In this document: piece after piece, positions 1-6,339 of the stretch
Layout: every line of letters begins with the position of its first letter
Numbering within the stretch: position 1 is the first letter of the stretch
Assembly: GCA_017396055.1 (NCBI GenBank)
Contig: JAFQND010000291.1
Span: forward strand, 1 to 10,047
DNA: 10,047 nt
Direction of reading: 5' to 3'
Source of the DNA: Oscillospiraceae bacterium
GTDB taxonomy: Bacteria; Bacillota; Clostridia; Oscillospirales; Ruminococcaceae
Made by a program: the position numbers and the translations under genes
Notes under the pieces: model-generated
What the model saw: the letters and a program-made list of their open reading frames with translations, nothing else
What the model was told of the DNA's origin: nothing
Database searches by the model: none

Positions 1-418
1 CGTATACGAGCGTTTTGTCAAAGTCGCCCGTTTCGCGGAAATCCATAAATTCCTTACAGATACGATATTCTCCCGAGGGGAGTTCGCCGTAAAGCCATGC
101 CCAGTCTATCGTCCATTCGACGGTGTCTTCCATGGGAACAAAATATGCCATACTGTCCCAGCCGATCTCTCCGTCAACGATATAATCCGGCTCTTTTCCG
201 TCCATCGATTCCAGTCGGTACCAGCTGCCGGTGTTCAGTTCGCCCGTCGCTTCTCCGCCGCTCTGGGTACAGACAACAGTCATGCCGCAGGGTGTCACAT
301 TCTTTGCGGTCAGCGTGATGCCAAGATCCGGGTCAGCATAGTCAGTCTCAACGCTTTTTGCACAGCCGGCAAGCACAAGCCCCAATATTACAGAAAACAG
401 TATCATTCTCTTTCGCAA
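1..418 (-). CDS. Big_14-like Ig-domain lipoprotein, partial (3' end beyond window)
   Basis: This is a secreted lipoprotein of unknown exact role, expected to be anchored on the outer face of the membrane. A positively charged start (residues 2-4) and hydrophobic core lead to a lipobox LAGC with the lipid-modified cysteine at residue 19. The mature part contains a stretch (about residues 60-138: TGSWYRLE, WTIDWAWLYGELPSGEYRI, MDFRETGDFD) that I recognise as the pattern of the bacterial Ig-like Big_14 family, common in clostridial lipoproteins. I chose the TTG start at 418 because an AGAGGTG ribosome site lies 5 bases before it; the in-frame ATG at 406 is too far from that site. The stop codon of the upstream membrane-protein gene lies inside this ribosome site, so the two genes are probably translationally coupled. 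The C-terminus is missing. The family call is from memory of the pattern; the function is unknown. Confidence 0.8.
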   Translation of the reverse strand, partial: MRKRMILFSVILGLVLAGCAKSVETDYADPDLGITLTAKNVTPCGMTVVCTQSGGEATGELNTGSWYRLESMDGKEPDYIVDGEIGWDSMAYFVPMEDTVEWTIDWAWLYGELPSGEYRICKEFMDFRETGDFDKTLVY

Positions 419-422
419 GATA

Positions 423-650
423 TCACCTCTTGATCCTCAAAAGTAAAACCGCTGCTGTGCAGGCGATCACACCGGCTGCCAGCGAAATAACAGATTTGAA
501 GAACACCAGGCTGCAGATACTCTCGACAAAATAAGTAAAAGCGTCGGCATCCAGTTTGATGCGAAGGCCCGGAACCATATAACAGAGAGCCAGATAAGTA
601 AAAACAAATACCACTGCAAACACGATCGCGGAAATTACAGCCTTTCTCAT
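423..650 (-). CDS. Small two-helix membrane protein, unknown function
   Basis: I do not recognise this 75-residue protein. It has two hydrophobic segments, about residues 4-26 (AVISAIVFAVVFVF onward) and 44-71 (FFKSVISLAAGVIACTAAVLLL), joined by a short polar loop, and a basic tail (RIKR). It is therefore very likely an integral membrane protein. The ATG at 650 is preferred over longer readings because AAGGAG stands 7-8 bases upstream; a further upstream extension would run through the promoter. It is the first gene of a short unit with the lipoprotein gene that follows: its TGA stop is only 4 bases before the lipoprotein's TTG. The pairing suggests a joint envelope role, but that is inference. 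Confidence 0.7.
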   Translation of the reverse strand: MRKAVISAIVFAVVFVFTYLALCYMVPGLRIKLDADAFTYFVESICSLVFFKSVISLAAGVIACTAAVLLLRIKR

Positions 651-675
651 TTGATCACTCCTTCGGGTCTTTTTA

Positions 676-703
676 CTTATAGTACACCTGTCCGCCGTCA
701 AAA
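676..703 (-). promoter_or_regulatory. Predicted promoter for the membrane protein / lipoprotein unit
   Basis: On the minus strand a TATAAG -10 box (676-681) is preceded by TTTTGA (698-703, 16-base spacer) or the overlapping TTGACG (696-701, 14-base spacer). It lies about 25 bases upstream of the ATG at 650. The -10 is good; the -35 spacing is ambiguous, so confidence is moderate. Confidence 0.5.
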
Positions 704-722
704 GTTGCACCTTCCTTTCAAA

Positions 723-775
723 TTCGCCGAAATGACGGGAATTTCCCACTCGGATTGGTTATTTCGTCGAAATGA
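723..775. repeat. Paired palindromic direct repeats in divergent control region (candidate operator)
   Basis: Two 13-base direct repeats, TTCGCCGAAATGA (723-735) and TTCGTCGAAATGA (763-775), differ at one base and start exactly 40 bases apart. Each has a 9-base palindromic core TTCGnCGAA. The second core extends to a perfect 13-base palindrome ATTTCGTCGAAAT (761-773), flanked by CGGATT (751-756) and AATCCG (775-780). Between the copies is another perfect palindrome, GGGAATTTCCC (737-747). The cluster lies between the two divergent promoters, and the second repeat ends about 8 bases before the plus-strand -35. That placement suits a regulator binding as two dimers on one DNA face. No regulator gene is in the window and I do not recognise the motif. 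Confidence 0.45.
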
Positions 776-782
776 ATCCGGC

Positions 783-811
783 TGTACTTTCGATGGACGA
801 TATGGTATAAT
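783..811 (+). promoter_or_regulatory. Predicted extended -10 promoter of the suf-like operon
   Basis: A perfect TATAAT (806-811) is preceded by TG one base upstream (803-804), giving an extended -10 element. The -35 position at a 17-base spacer (TGTACT, 783-788) is a poor match, which extended -10 promoters tolerate. Transcription would begin near 818, leaving a leader of about 43 bases before the ATG at 861. That is too short for a riboswitch. Confidence 0.6.
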
Positions 812-860
812 AACAAACGAAGCCTATGCTTATATAACCTGACATTCGGGAGCGATAAAC

Positions 861-1580
861 ATGCTGAAACTGGAAAACGTCGTCTGGCAGCTGCCGGACG
901 GAGAAGGGATCCTCAACGGTGTGGATCTCACTGTACCGGAGGGAAAACTGGTGGTCATCACCGGTCCCAACGGCGGCGGCAAAACCACTCTTGCCAAAAT
1001 CATCGCAGGTCTGGAGACTCCCACTTCGGGAAAGATCCTCTTTGACGGCGAAGACATCACCGGCAAAAACATCACCGAGCGCGCCAACATGGGCATCAGC
1101 TATGCTTTTCAGCAGCCTGTCCGTTTCAAGGGCCTTTCGGTCCGCGATCTGATCGGTCTTGCAGCCGGCGGCGAACTGGGTGAAGATGAATGCTGCACCA
1201 TTCTGTCCAAGGTCGGACTCTGTGCCAGAGAATATATCGACCGCGATGTGGACGCCAGCCTTTCCGGCGGTGAGATCAAACGCATCGAGATCGCCTCTGT
1301 CCTCGCCCGCGGCACCCACCTCTCCATCTTCGATGAGCCGGAAGCAGGCATCGACCTGTGGAGCTTTTCGAGCCTGATCAAGGTCTTCAAAGAACTGAAG
1401 GAAAAACTTTCGGGCACCCTTCTGATCATCTCCCATCAGGAGCGGATCCTTGACATCGCCGACGAGATCGTCGTTGTAGCCGACGGCAAGGTAGAAGCCC
1501 ACGGCCCGAAAGATGAGATCCTGCCCAATCTGTTCGCCAGCGGCGGCTGCTCGGGATGCTGTCCCGCCGTCAATCCGTGA
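861..1580 (+). CDS. sufC: SufC-type Fe-S cluster assembly ATPase
   Basis: This is a cytosolic ABC-type ATPase of the SufC family; SufC binds SufB/SufD scaffolds and uses ATP to drive iron-sulfur cluster assembly. It has no membrane segments. Visible motifs in the 239 residues are Walker A GPNGGGKTT (35-43), Q-loop glutamine in AFQQP (84-85), signature LSGGE (134-138) followed by the SufC-like IKRIEIA, Walker B LSIFDEP (154-160), D-loop GID (163-165) and switch histidine H192. Length fits SufC (about 245-250). The ATG at 861 has GGGAG 8 bases upstream. The SufC assignment, rather than a transporter ATPase, rests on the IKRIEIA/DEPEAGID context and on the SufB-like gene at the end of the operon. 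An oddity is the cysteine-rich tail GGCSGCC (228-234), absent from ordinary SufC as far as I recall. In minimal two-gene systems the equivalent is called SmsC. Confidence 0.85.
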   Translation: MLKLENVVWQLPDGEGILNGVDLTVPEGKLVVITGPNGGGKTTLAKIIAGLETPTSGKILFDGEDITGKNITERANMGISYAFQQPVRFKGLSVRDLIGLAAGGELGEDECCTILSKVGLCAREYIDRDVDASLSGGEIKRIEIASVLARGTHLSIFDEPEAGIDLWSFSSLIKVFKELKEKLSGTLLIISHQERILDIADEIVVVADGKVEAHGPKDEILPNLFASGGCSGCCPAVNP

Positions 1581-1601
1581 TTTTTTGAAGGAGGAACTAT
1601 C

Positions 1602-2441
1602 ATGCAGTTTACGTTTTACAGCAACTTTGCAGAAATGGTCAAGGAAAAAGGCATCAAAGCGGCCGCCGAATATGCACAGAGAATGGGCTTTTCTTCCGTA
1701 GAGATGCTGGAGCTGGGCGCCCCCGTCACCATCACCACCCTCGCTGAGGCCCGTGAAGCAAAGAAGGTTCTCGCCGACCACGGTCTGCATATGGCCTGCT
1801 ATTCCGTCGGCACCACCCTGTATCAGTCTCCCGAAATGGAAGCCGCACTGATGAAAGAAGCCGAGATCGCGGCCGAACTGGGTTCTCCCTTCCTGCATCA
1901 CACGCTGATCCTCGCCTTTGCCATGCAGCCCGGCATGCCCTCTTTCGAGGACGGCATCGCCTATGTGACCGACGCCGCCGAGCGGGTCGCCAATTATGCC
2001 AAGACTCTGGGCATCAAATGCATCTATGAAGACCAGGGCATGTATGCCAACGGTATCGAGGGATTCGGTACCTTCTTCAACGAGATGAAACGCCGCTGCG
2101 ACAATGTAGGTGTCTGCGGCGACGTGGGAAACAGCTATTTCGTCGACGTGGAATCGGATGCTTTCTTTGAAGCCTTTGCCGATGACATCGTCCATGTCCA
2201 TATCAAAGACTATATCCGCAAGACCGGTCCTGTCGCCCCCGGCAAAGACTGGTATCCCACCCGCGGCGGCAACTGGCTCAGAGATACCACCGTCGGCAGC
2301 GGCTGCGTTAACTTCCCCGCCATCATGAAGACCCTCAAGCGGATCAACTATACCGGTCCCTATGCGCTCGAGCTCTGTCATCCCGAACCCTTTGATTACG
2401 GTGTGAAACAGGCGATGGAATATCTGTCCGCTCTGGAATGA
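1602..2441 (+). CDS. Xylose-isomerase-like TIM-barrel protein (sugar phosphate isomerase/epimerase family), copy 1
   Basis: This 279-residue protein belongs to the AP_endonuc_2 / COG1082 superfamily of metal-dependent TIM barrels, whose members isomerise or epimerise sugars and related compounds. The substrate cannot be read from the sequence. Candidate divalent-metal ligands occur in the expected order: E143 (CIYEDQG), D174 (VCGDVGN), H198/H200 (VHVHIKDY) and E257 (YALELCHPEP). Six cysteines (66, 140, 166, 172, 235, 259) are shared with the next gene, two of them within two residues of predicted metal ligands. AAGGAGG lies 7 bases before the ATG. The gene follows sufC by 21 bases and precedes its paralog by 20, so co-transcription is nearly certain. 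Placement between sufC and the sufB-like gene is unusual and suggests a link to Fe-S or metal handling, which is inference. No signal peptide is seen; it should be cytosolic. Confidence 0.85.
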   Translation: MQFTFYSNFAEMVKEKGIKAAAEYAQRMGFSSVEMLELGAPVTITTLAEAREAKKVLADHGLHMACYSVGTTLYQSPEMEAALMKEAEIAAELGSPFLHHTLILAFAMQPGMPSFEDGIAYVTDAAERVANYAKTLGIKCIYEDQGMYANGIEGFGTFFNEMKRRCDNVGVCGDVGNSYFVDVESDAFFEAFADDIVHVHIKDYIRKTGPVAPGKDWYPTRGGNWLRDTTVGSGCVNFPAIMKTLKRINYTGPYALELCHPEPFDYGVKQAMEYLSALE

Positions 2442-2461
2442 TCACACTGCAGGAGTAAACG

Positions 2462-3307
2462 ATGGAATTTACCTTTTACATGTATTTTGCCGAAGCGGTG
2501 CTGGAAAAAGGGATCCGGGCCGCGGCGGAATATGCCAGAAAGATGGGCTTTTCTTCGGTAGAGATGCTGGAGACTGCGAGAACCGGCTGTCCGAAGGTCT
2601 TCCCCACGGTGAAAGATGCCCGCGAAGCCAGAAAAGTCCTCGAAGAATACGGTCTGCATATGGCCTGTTATTCGGTTGGAGCAGCCCTTTACCGCTCTCC
2701 CGAGGCAGAAGCTGTCATGATGCGTCACGCTGAGATCGCTGCAGAACTGGGTTCTCCCTATCTGCACCATACGATGGTCGGTTCTGCCGAAGCAGTGGGC
2801 GCCCCCTCCAATGAGGAAGCCATCGAAGTTGTCACCGATGCCGCCGAGCGGATCGCGAACTACGCGAAAACACTGGGACTCACCTGTATCTATGAAGACC
2901 AAGGCAGAGTCGTCAACGGCATCGACGGATTCGGCAGCTTTTACCGCGAAATCAGCCGCCGATGTGATAACACAGGTGTCTGCGGCGATATCGGCAACTG
3001 TCTCTTTGTCGACACCGAACCGGAAGATTTCTTCCGCGCCTATGCAAAAGAGATCGTCCACGTTCATATCAAGGATTATATCCGAAAATCCGCCCCATCC
3101 GCTCCCGGCAGCGGATGGCACCGGACCAACAACGGCCGCTGGCTGAGAGATACGACCATCGGCAGCGGCTGCATCGACTTTGACGCCTGCCTGAAAATTC
3201 TGAAAGATGCCGGCTATACCGGACCTTACGCGCTTGAGCTCTGTCACCCCGAGCCCTTCGACTACGGCGTGGAGCAGGCAATGGAATATCTGCGCGCACG
3301 AGCATAA
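2462..3307 (+). CDS. Xylose-isomerase-like TIM-barrel protein, tandem paralog (copy 2)
   Basis: This 281-residue protein is a close paralog of the preceding gene, about 65% identical by eye along its whole length, so the pair arose by tandem duplication. The predicted metal ligands are all kept: E145 (CIYEDQG), D176 (VCGDIGN), H200/H202 (VHVHIKDY) and E259 (YALELCHPEP). Near-identical blocks include GLHMACYSVG, the EIAAELGSP stretch, ANYAKTLG and HPEPFDYGV. Differences cluster in two places: residues 39-52, where this copy has a three-residue insertion and an extra cysteine (C43), and the loop at 104-118. Those loops could change substrate or partner. It also has extra cysteines C180 and C243. 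The ATG has AGGAG 6 bases upstream. The stop is 12 bases before the sufB-like start, so the two are tightly coupled. With both copies apparently active, a hetero-oligomer or two related substrates are possible; neither can be shown here. Confidence 0.85.
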   Translation: MEFTFYMYFAEAVLEKGIRAAAEYARKMGFSSVEMLETARTGCPKVFPTVKDAREARKVLEEYGLHMACYSVGAALYRSPEAEAVMMRHAEIAAELGSPYLHHTMVGSAEAVGAPSNEEAIEVVTDAAERIANYAKTLGLTCIYEDQGRVVNGIDGFGSFYREISRRCDNTGVCGDIGNCLFVDTEPEDFFRAYAKEIVHVHIKDYIRKSAPSAPGSGWHRTNNGRWLRDTTIGSGCIDFDACLKILKDAGYTGPYALELCHPEPFDYGVEQAMEYLRARA

Positions 3308-3319
3308 AAAGGAGTATCC

Positions 3320-4237
3320 ATGAACGAGATCACCAAACAATTACTGGGCGCCATCACCGACCGCGAGGAAGGTTTTACCGGCGCCTATAATATCCGCGTG
3401 GACGGCGGCTGTGCCGACAGACAGTCCACCGAACACATTCTGATCACCTCGATGACCGATAAGCCGGGCATGGAGGTCCGTGTTGTCCCCGGAACAAAGG
3501 GCGAGACTGTTTATATCCCCGCCTGTGTCACCCACGGCAATGTGGATGACCTCGTCTATAACGATTTCTATATCGGCGAAGACTGTGACGTGACCGTCGT
3601 CGCCGGCTGCGGTGTTCACAATGAGGAAGAGAGCGCCGCCCGTCACAACGGCATCCACCGCTTCTTCCTGGCAAAGGGCGCAAAAGTGCTCTATCTGGAA
3701 AAGCATATCGGTACCGGCGTCGGCGCAGGACAGAGAGTCATCGATCCCGTCACCGAGGTGGATCTTGCCGAAGAGGCTGTTCTGACCATGGACACCACAC
3801 AGCTGGGCGGCGTAGACCGCACCCGCCGTGTCACCACCGGCAAACTTGCCGCCCGTGCCCGTCTCATTATCCGCGAACGGCTAATGACAGACGGCGAAGA
3901 ATGGGCCAAGACCGATTTTGATGTGGAGCTCAACGGTGAAGACTCCGGCGTAGATCTGGTCTCCCGCTCGGTCGCTAAGGGCAATTCCCATCAGGAATAC
4001 CGCTCTCGCATCTGCGGCAACGCCCCCTGTACCGGCCATTCGGAATGTGACGCCATCATCGTCGGAAATGCCACTGTCAGTGCTGCACCCGAACTGGAAG
4101 CCAATCACGGCGACGCCGAGCTGATCCACGAAGCGGCCATCGGCAAGATCGCCGGCGAGCAGATCCTCAAGCTCCGCACCCTCGGCCTCACCGAAGAAGA
4201 AGCTGAAGCAAAGATCATTGCAGGATTCTTAAAATAA
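3320..4237 (+). CDS. sufB: Short SufB/SufD-family Fe-S assembly scaffold (SmsB-like)
   Basis: This is the likely partner of the SufC ATPase; SufB-family proteins form a beta-helix scaffold on which iron-sulfur clusters are built. At 305 residues it is well short of standard SufB (about 470) and SufD (about 420), matching the reduced scaffold of minimal SufBC/SMS systems. The C-terminal block is diagnostic: HSECDAIIVG (240-249), then LIHEAAIGKI (269-277) and GLTEEEAEAKIIAGF (289-303), equivalent to the SufB pattern of TQCDSM, EHEATxSKI and GIS-EEA-xMIVNGF. From memory, C243 aligns with the essential SufB cysteine (Cys405 in E. coli), and H270-E271 with its conserved His-Glu pair. GGAG lies 5 bases before the ATG. 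It is the last gene of the operon, 12 bases after the second TIM-barrel gene. No cysteine desulfurase or SufU is nearby. SufB rather than SufD is favoured by the cysteine; SmsB may be the better name. Confidence 0.8.
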   Translation: MNEITKQLLGAITDREEGFTGAYNIRVDGGCADRQSTEHILITSMTDKPGMEVRVVPGTKGETVYIPACVTHGNVDDLVYNDFYIGEDCDVTVVAGCGVHNEEESAARHNGIHRFFLAKGAKVLYLEKHIGTGVGAGQRVIDPVTEVDLAEEAVLTMDTTQLGGVDRTRRVTTGKLAARARLIIRERLMTDGEEWAKTDFDVELNGEDSGVDLVSRSVAKGNSHQEYRSRICGNAPCTGHSECDAIIVGNATVSAAPELEANHGDAELIHEAAIGKIAGEQILKLRTLGLTEEEAEAKIIAGFLK

Positions 4238-4240
4238 CAG

Positions 4241-4271
4241 AAATCCCCCTCTTTTTCAGAGGGGGATTTTT
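4241..4271 (+). terminator. Strong intrinsic terminator closing the suf-like operon
   Basis: A perfect 12-base-pair stem, AAATCCCCCTCT (4241-4252) with AGAGGGGGATTT (4258-4269), has a 5-base loop and ends in a T run. It starts 3 bases after the scaffold stop codon. Read on the minus strand it is followed only by TTTCTG, so it may act weakly for the convergent acetyltransferase gene. Confidence 0.9.
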
Positions 4272-4292
4272 CCATTTTTCTTTCAATCAGGC

Positions 4293-4856
4293 CTATCGGC
4301 TATGACCGGTATAGCGAATATGTCCGGCATAAGCTTTCGGTGTGAAGACCGCCCGATAGATCCGGTCGAGACGGCGCTGCGCTTCGGATTCACACATTTT
4401 GGGACCTTTGAGCAGGATCATAAAATCCACACCGTAAACATTGCACCGGACACCCGAATCACGGAATCCTGCCCGCTGATAAAACCTCAGCCGGCGAAGA
4501 CGGATCTGGCGCTCCCCGTCACTGCATGAGGTTTCGGGATCCTCCACTTCAATAAAGACGGCCTTGTCTGCAAACTCCTGCTCCAGAAGGGCAAGCATAT
4601 GGGTACCGTGGCCCTGTCCGCGTCTGCCGCGGCACACTGCCAGATAATCCAGCATCACATCGCCGTCCGCACGGGCTGTCGCCCCATAGGCAAAAAGTTC
4701 TTTTCCGTCCCTCATGGCCCAGAAATCGTACCGGCCCAGTGCCATCAGCCGGAAGATCTTATAAAGCGGTCGTCTCTCCGCCAGGGGAAAGTCGTGAACG
4801 AGATGTCTGTAATAAATTTTTATCAGACGGGGAGGAGAAAGTTTTTCAAGCTGCAT
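4293..4856 (-). CDS. GNAT family N-acetyltransferase
   Basis: This is a cytosolic acetyl-CoA-dependent acyltransferase of the GNAT fold; the acceptor is unknown. In its 187 residues the core is visible as beta-4 (MLDYLAVC, 68-75) leading into the acetyl-CoA pyrophosphate loop RGRRGQGHGTHML (76-88, the R/Q-x-x-G-x-G motif), a beta-5 strand FIEVEDPE (101-108), and motif B RFYQRAGF (124-131). The last 35 residues are basic and not part of the core. The ATG at 4856 is 3 bases after the stop codon of the potassium-channel gene, with only a weak GGTGGG ribosome site that overlaps that gene's end, so translation probably depends on coupling. EVEDPE followed by FYQRAGF resembles GNATs of clostridial genomes with no assigned function. 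Confidence is high in the fold, low in any substrate. Confidence 0.85.
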   Translation of the reverse strand: MQLEKLSPPRLIKIYYRHLVHDFPLAERRPLYKIFRLMALGRYDFWAMRDGKELFAYGATARADGDVMLDYLAVCRGRRGQGHGTHMLALLEQEFADKAVFIEVEDPETSCSDGERQIRLRRLRFYQRAGFRDSGVRCNVYGVDFMILLKGPKMCESEAQRRLDRIYRAVFTPKAYAGHIRYTGHSR

Positions 4857-4859
4857 CGA

Positions 4860-6239
4860 TCAGCCCACCCAGATACGTCCTTCGGGCAGCACTTTGCTGC
4901 GGGAGGACGAGGATTCTTTCATGGAAAGAGAAATGATCAGAGCGACCGGACCCACACGTCCCGCGAACATGGTCAGGATCAGCACACATTTGGAAAGAAA
5001 ACCGGCGTTTGCCGTGGGACCGGCGGAAAGTCCTGCCGTGGAGAAGGCGGATATTGCTTCAAACACAGCATCAAGTTCGTTGGCTCCGTCCGAGGCGATC
5101 AGCACCACCGCGGCTGCACAGGCCAGAAGACCACCCAGCACCGCCACCGTAAAGGAACGGTAGACAGCGGTTTTTTCGATCCGTCTGCCGGCGATGACCG
5201 TTTCATCTTCGCTCCGCACAGCGGACAGTACCGTCATGACCAACACCACAAAGCTGGTCAGCTTGACACCGCCGCCGGTTGAACCGGGGGCAGCACCGAT
5301 GAACATCAGAAATATGGAAAGGATCTTGGAAAGTCCGGTCATCTCTCCCTGTCCGAGAGAGTCAAAGCCCGCCGTACGGCAGGTGACCGACTGGAAAAAG
5401 GCGTTGAGGATCTTTTCGGGGAAGCTCAGATCCTTCATGGTGTTGTTCCACTCCAGCAAAAGAAAACTCAGCGCACCGCCCGCGATCAGGACAGCCGTTG
5501 TCACAAGAACGATCTTTGTATGGAACATCAGTTTTTTCCTTCTGTGATAGAGAAAGAGATCCTGCCAGACGATGAAACCCAGACCGCCCGAAACGATCAG
5601 CAGCATCACAATGAGCAGCAGCGGCGCGTTGCCCTGTGCAGTGATCATACTGGAACCCGGCTCCACAATACCCAGAAGGTCAAAGCCGGCATTGCAGTAG
5701 GCGGAGATGGCAAGGAAGACGGCCATAAAAATGCCGTATTTTCCGTACTCCGGCACAAATATCGGCAGCATCAGAAGAGCACCCAGCAGTTCGGTGACAA
5801 AAGTCGTTGCGATGATCATTTTCAGAAGTTGTCTGGTATCGGTCCGTTCGTCAGAACCCATCGACTCGCGGGCGAGATGTGCCGACCGGAATCCCATCTT
5901 CTTGCCGATTGCCAGATAGAAAAAGCTGGTCAGGGTGACCAAACCCAGACCGCCCAGCTGAATCATCAAAATAATGACACACTGGCCGAAGGTACTGAAG
6001 TGAGCATAGGTATCATAGGTCACAAGACCCGTGACACAGGTCGCCGAAGTGGCGGTAAAAAGTGCATTGAGAAACGGTGTGAAATTCCCCTCACGGCTGG
6101 AGAAAGGAAGGCTCAGAAGCACCGCCCCGGTCAGGATCAGCACGGCAAAGCTCAGCACGATAAGTTTTGTCGGATTTTGCATCAGCCCCACTTTTCTCAT
6201 GGGGACAAGATGGTATTCCTTTGGCTTTTTATGGATCAA
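4860..6239 (-). CDS. ktrB: Potassium transporter membrane subunit, KtrB/TrkH family
   Basis: This is the ion-conducting subunit of a Ktr/Trk potassium uptake system in the cytoplasmic membrane. The four pore-loop selectivity-filter repeats can be seen in order: TCVTGL (67-72), YCNAGFD (181-187), CRTAGFD (287-293) and FSTAGLS (399-405). The gating loop APGSTGGGVK (317-326) in the third repeat is typical of KtrB, as are GRVGP (427-431) and the C-terminal PEGRIWVG. Length 459 matches KtrB rather than the longer TrkH. The reading begins at a TTG (6237-6239) with AAGGA about 10 bases upstream; the ATG at 6200 (residue 14) is in frame but its nearest purine-rich site is about 15 bases away. A strong promoter sits just upstream. 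No ktrA (the RCK regulatory subunit) adjoins it; the next gene is a GNAT enzyme, so KtrA would have to be encoded elsewhere. Confidence 0.92.
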   Translation of the reverse strand: MIHKKPKEYHLVPMRKVGLMQNPTKLIVLSFAVLILTGAVLLSLPFSSREGNFTPFLNALFTATSATCVTGLVTYDTYAHFSTFGQCVIILMIQLGGLGLVTLTSFFYLAIGKKMGFRSAHLARESMGSDERTDTRQLLKMIIATTFVTELLGALLMLPIFVPEYGKYGIFMAVFLAISAYCNAGFDLLGIVEPGSSMITAQGNAPLLLIVMLLIVSGGLGFIVWQDLFLYHRRKKLMFHTKIVLVTTAVLIAGGALSFLLLEWNNTMKDLSFPEKILNAFFQSVTCRTAGFDSLGQGEMTGLSKILSIFLMFIGAAPGSTGGGVKLTSFVVLVMTVLSAVRSEDETVIAGRRIEKTAVYRSFTVAVLGGLLACAAAVVLIASDGANELDAVFEAISAFSTAGLSAGPTANAGFLSKCVLILTMFAGRVGPVALIISLSMKESSSSRSKVLPEGRIWVG

Positions 6240-6274
6240 GAAATCAGCTTCCTTTACATCAGATCATTTTTTAT

Positions 6275-6303
6275 ATTATATCAGAATGCCCCCATATAAT
6301 CAA
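6275..6303 (-). promoter_or_regulatory. Predicted promoter for ktrB
   Basis: On the minus strand TTGATT (6298-6303) and a perfect TATAAT (6275-6280) are separated by exactly 17 bases, with TGA directly before the -10 (extended -10). Transcription would start near 6268, giving a leader of about 30 bases before the TTG start. Confidence 0.8.
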
Positions 6304-6339
6304 GGGAAGGTTCTCTCCGGAAAGGAAACGAGAAAATCA

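Noticed and set aside
812..860. Possible riboswitch or leader regulation ahead of sufC
   Set aside because: The predicted leader is only about 43 bases and no stable hairpin or T run is visible in it.
759..2381. A 540-codon open frame on the minus strand across sufC and the first TIM barrel
   Set aside because: It is antisense to two genes with clear family motifs and ribosome sites. Its translation is low-complexity and rich in Ala, Gly, Asp and Phe, as expected from mirrored codon bias, and it has no domain I recognise.
1602..3307. TIM barrels as DNA repair endonuclease IV
   Set aside because: They share the superfamily fold but lack the full endonuclease IV metal set and its motifs; the HVHIKD and ALELCHPEP pattern fits the isomerase/epimerase branch.
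2396..3340. A 314-codon minus-strand open frame across the second TIM barrel, resembling the one above
   Set aside because: The resemblance between the two antisense frames follows from the paralogy of the sense genes. It is not evidence of a conserved antisense protein.
4599..6299. Long plus-strand open frames (4599-5282 and 5520-6299) opposite ktrB and the GNAT gene
   Set aside because: They lie antisense to well-supported genes, have compositions rich in His, Gln and Arg, and show no motif or sensible start site.
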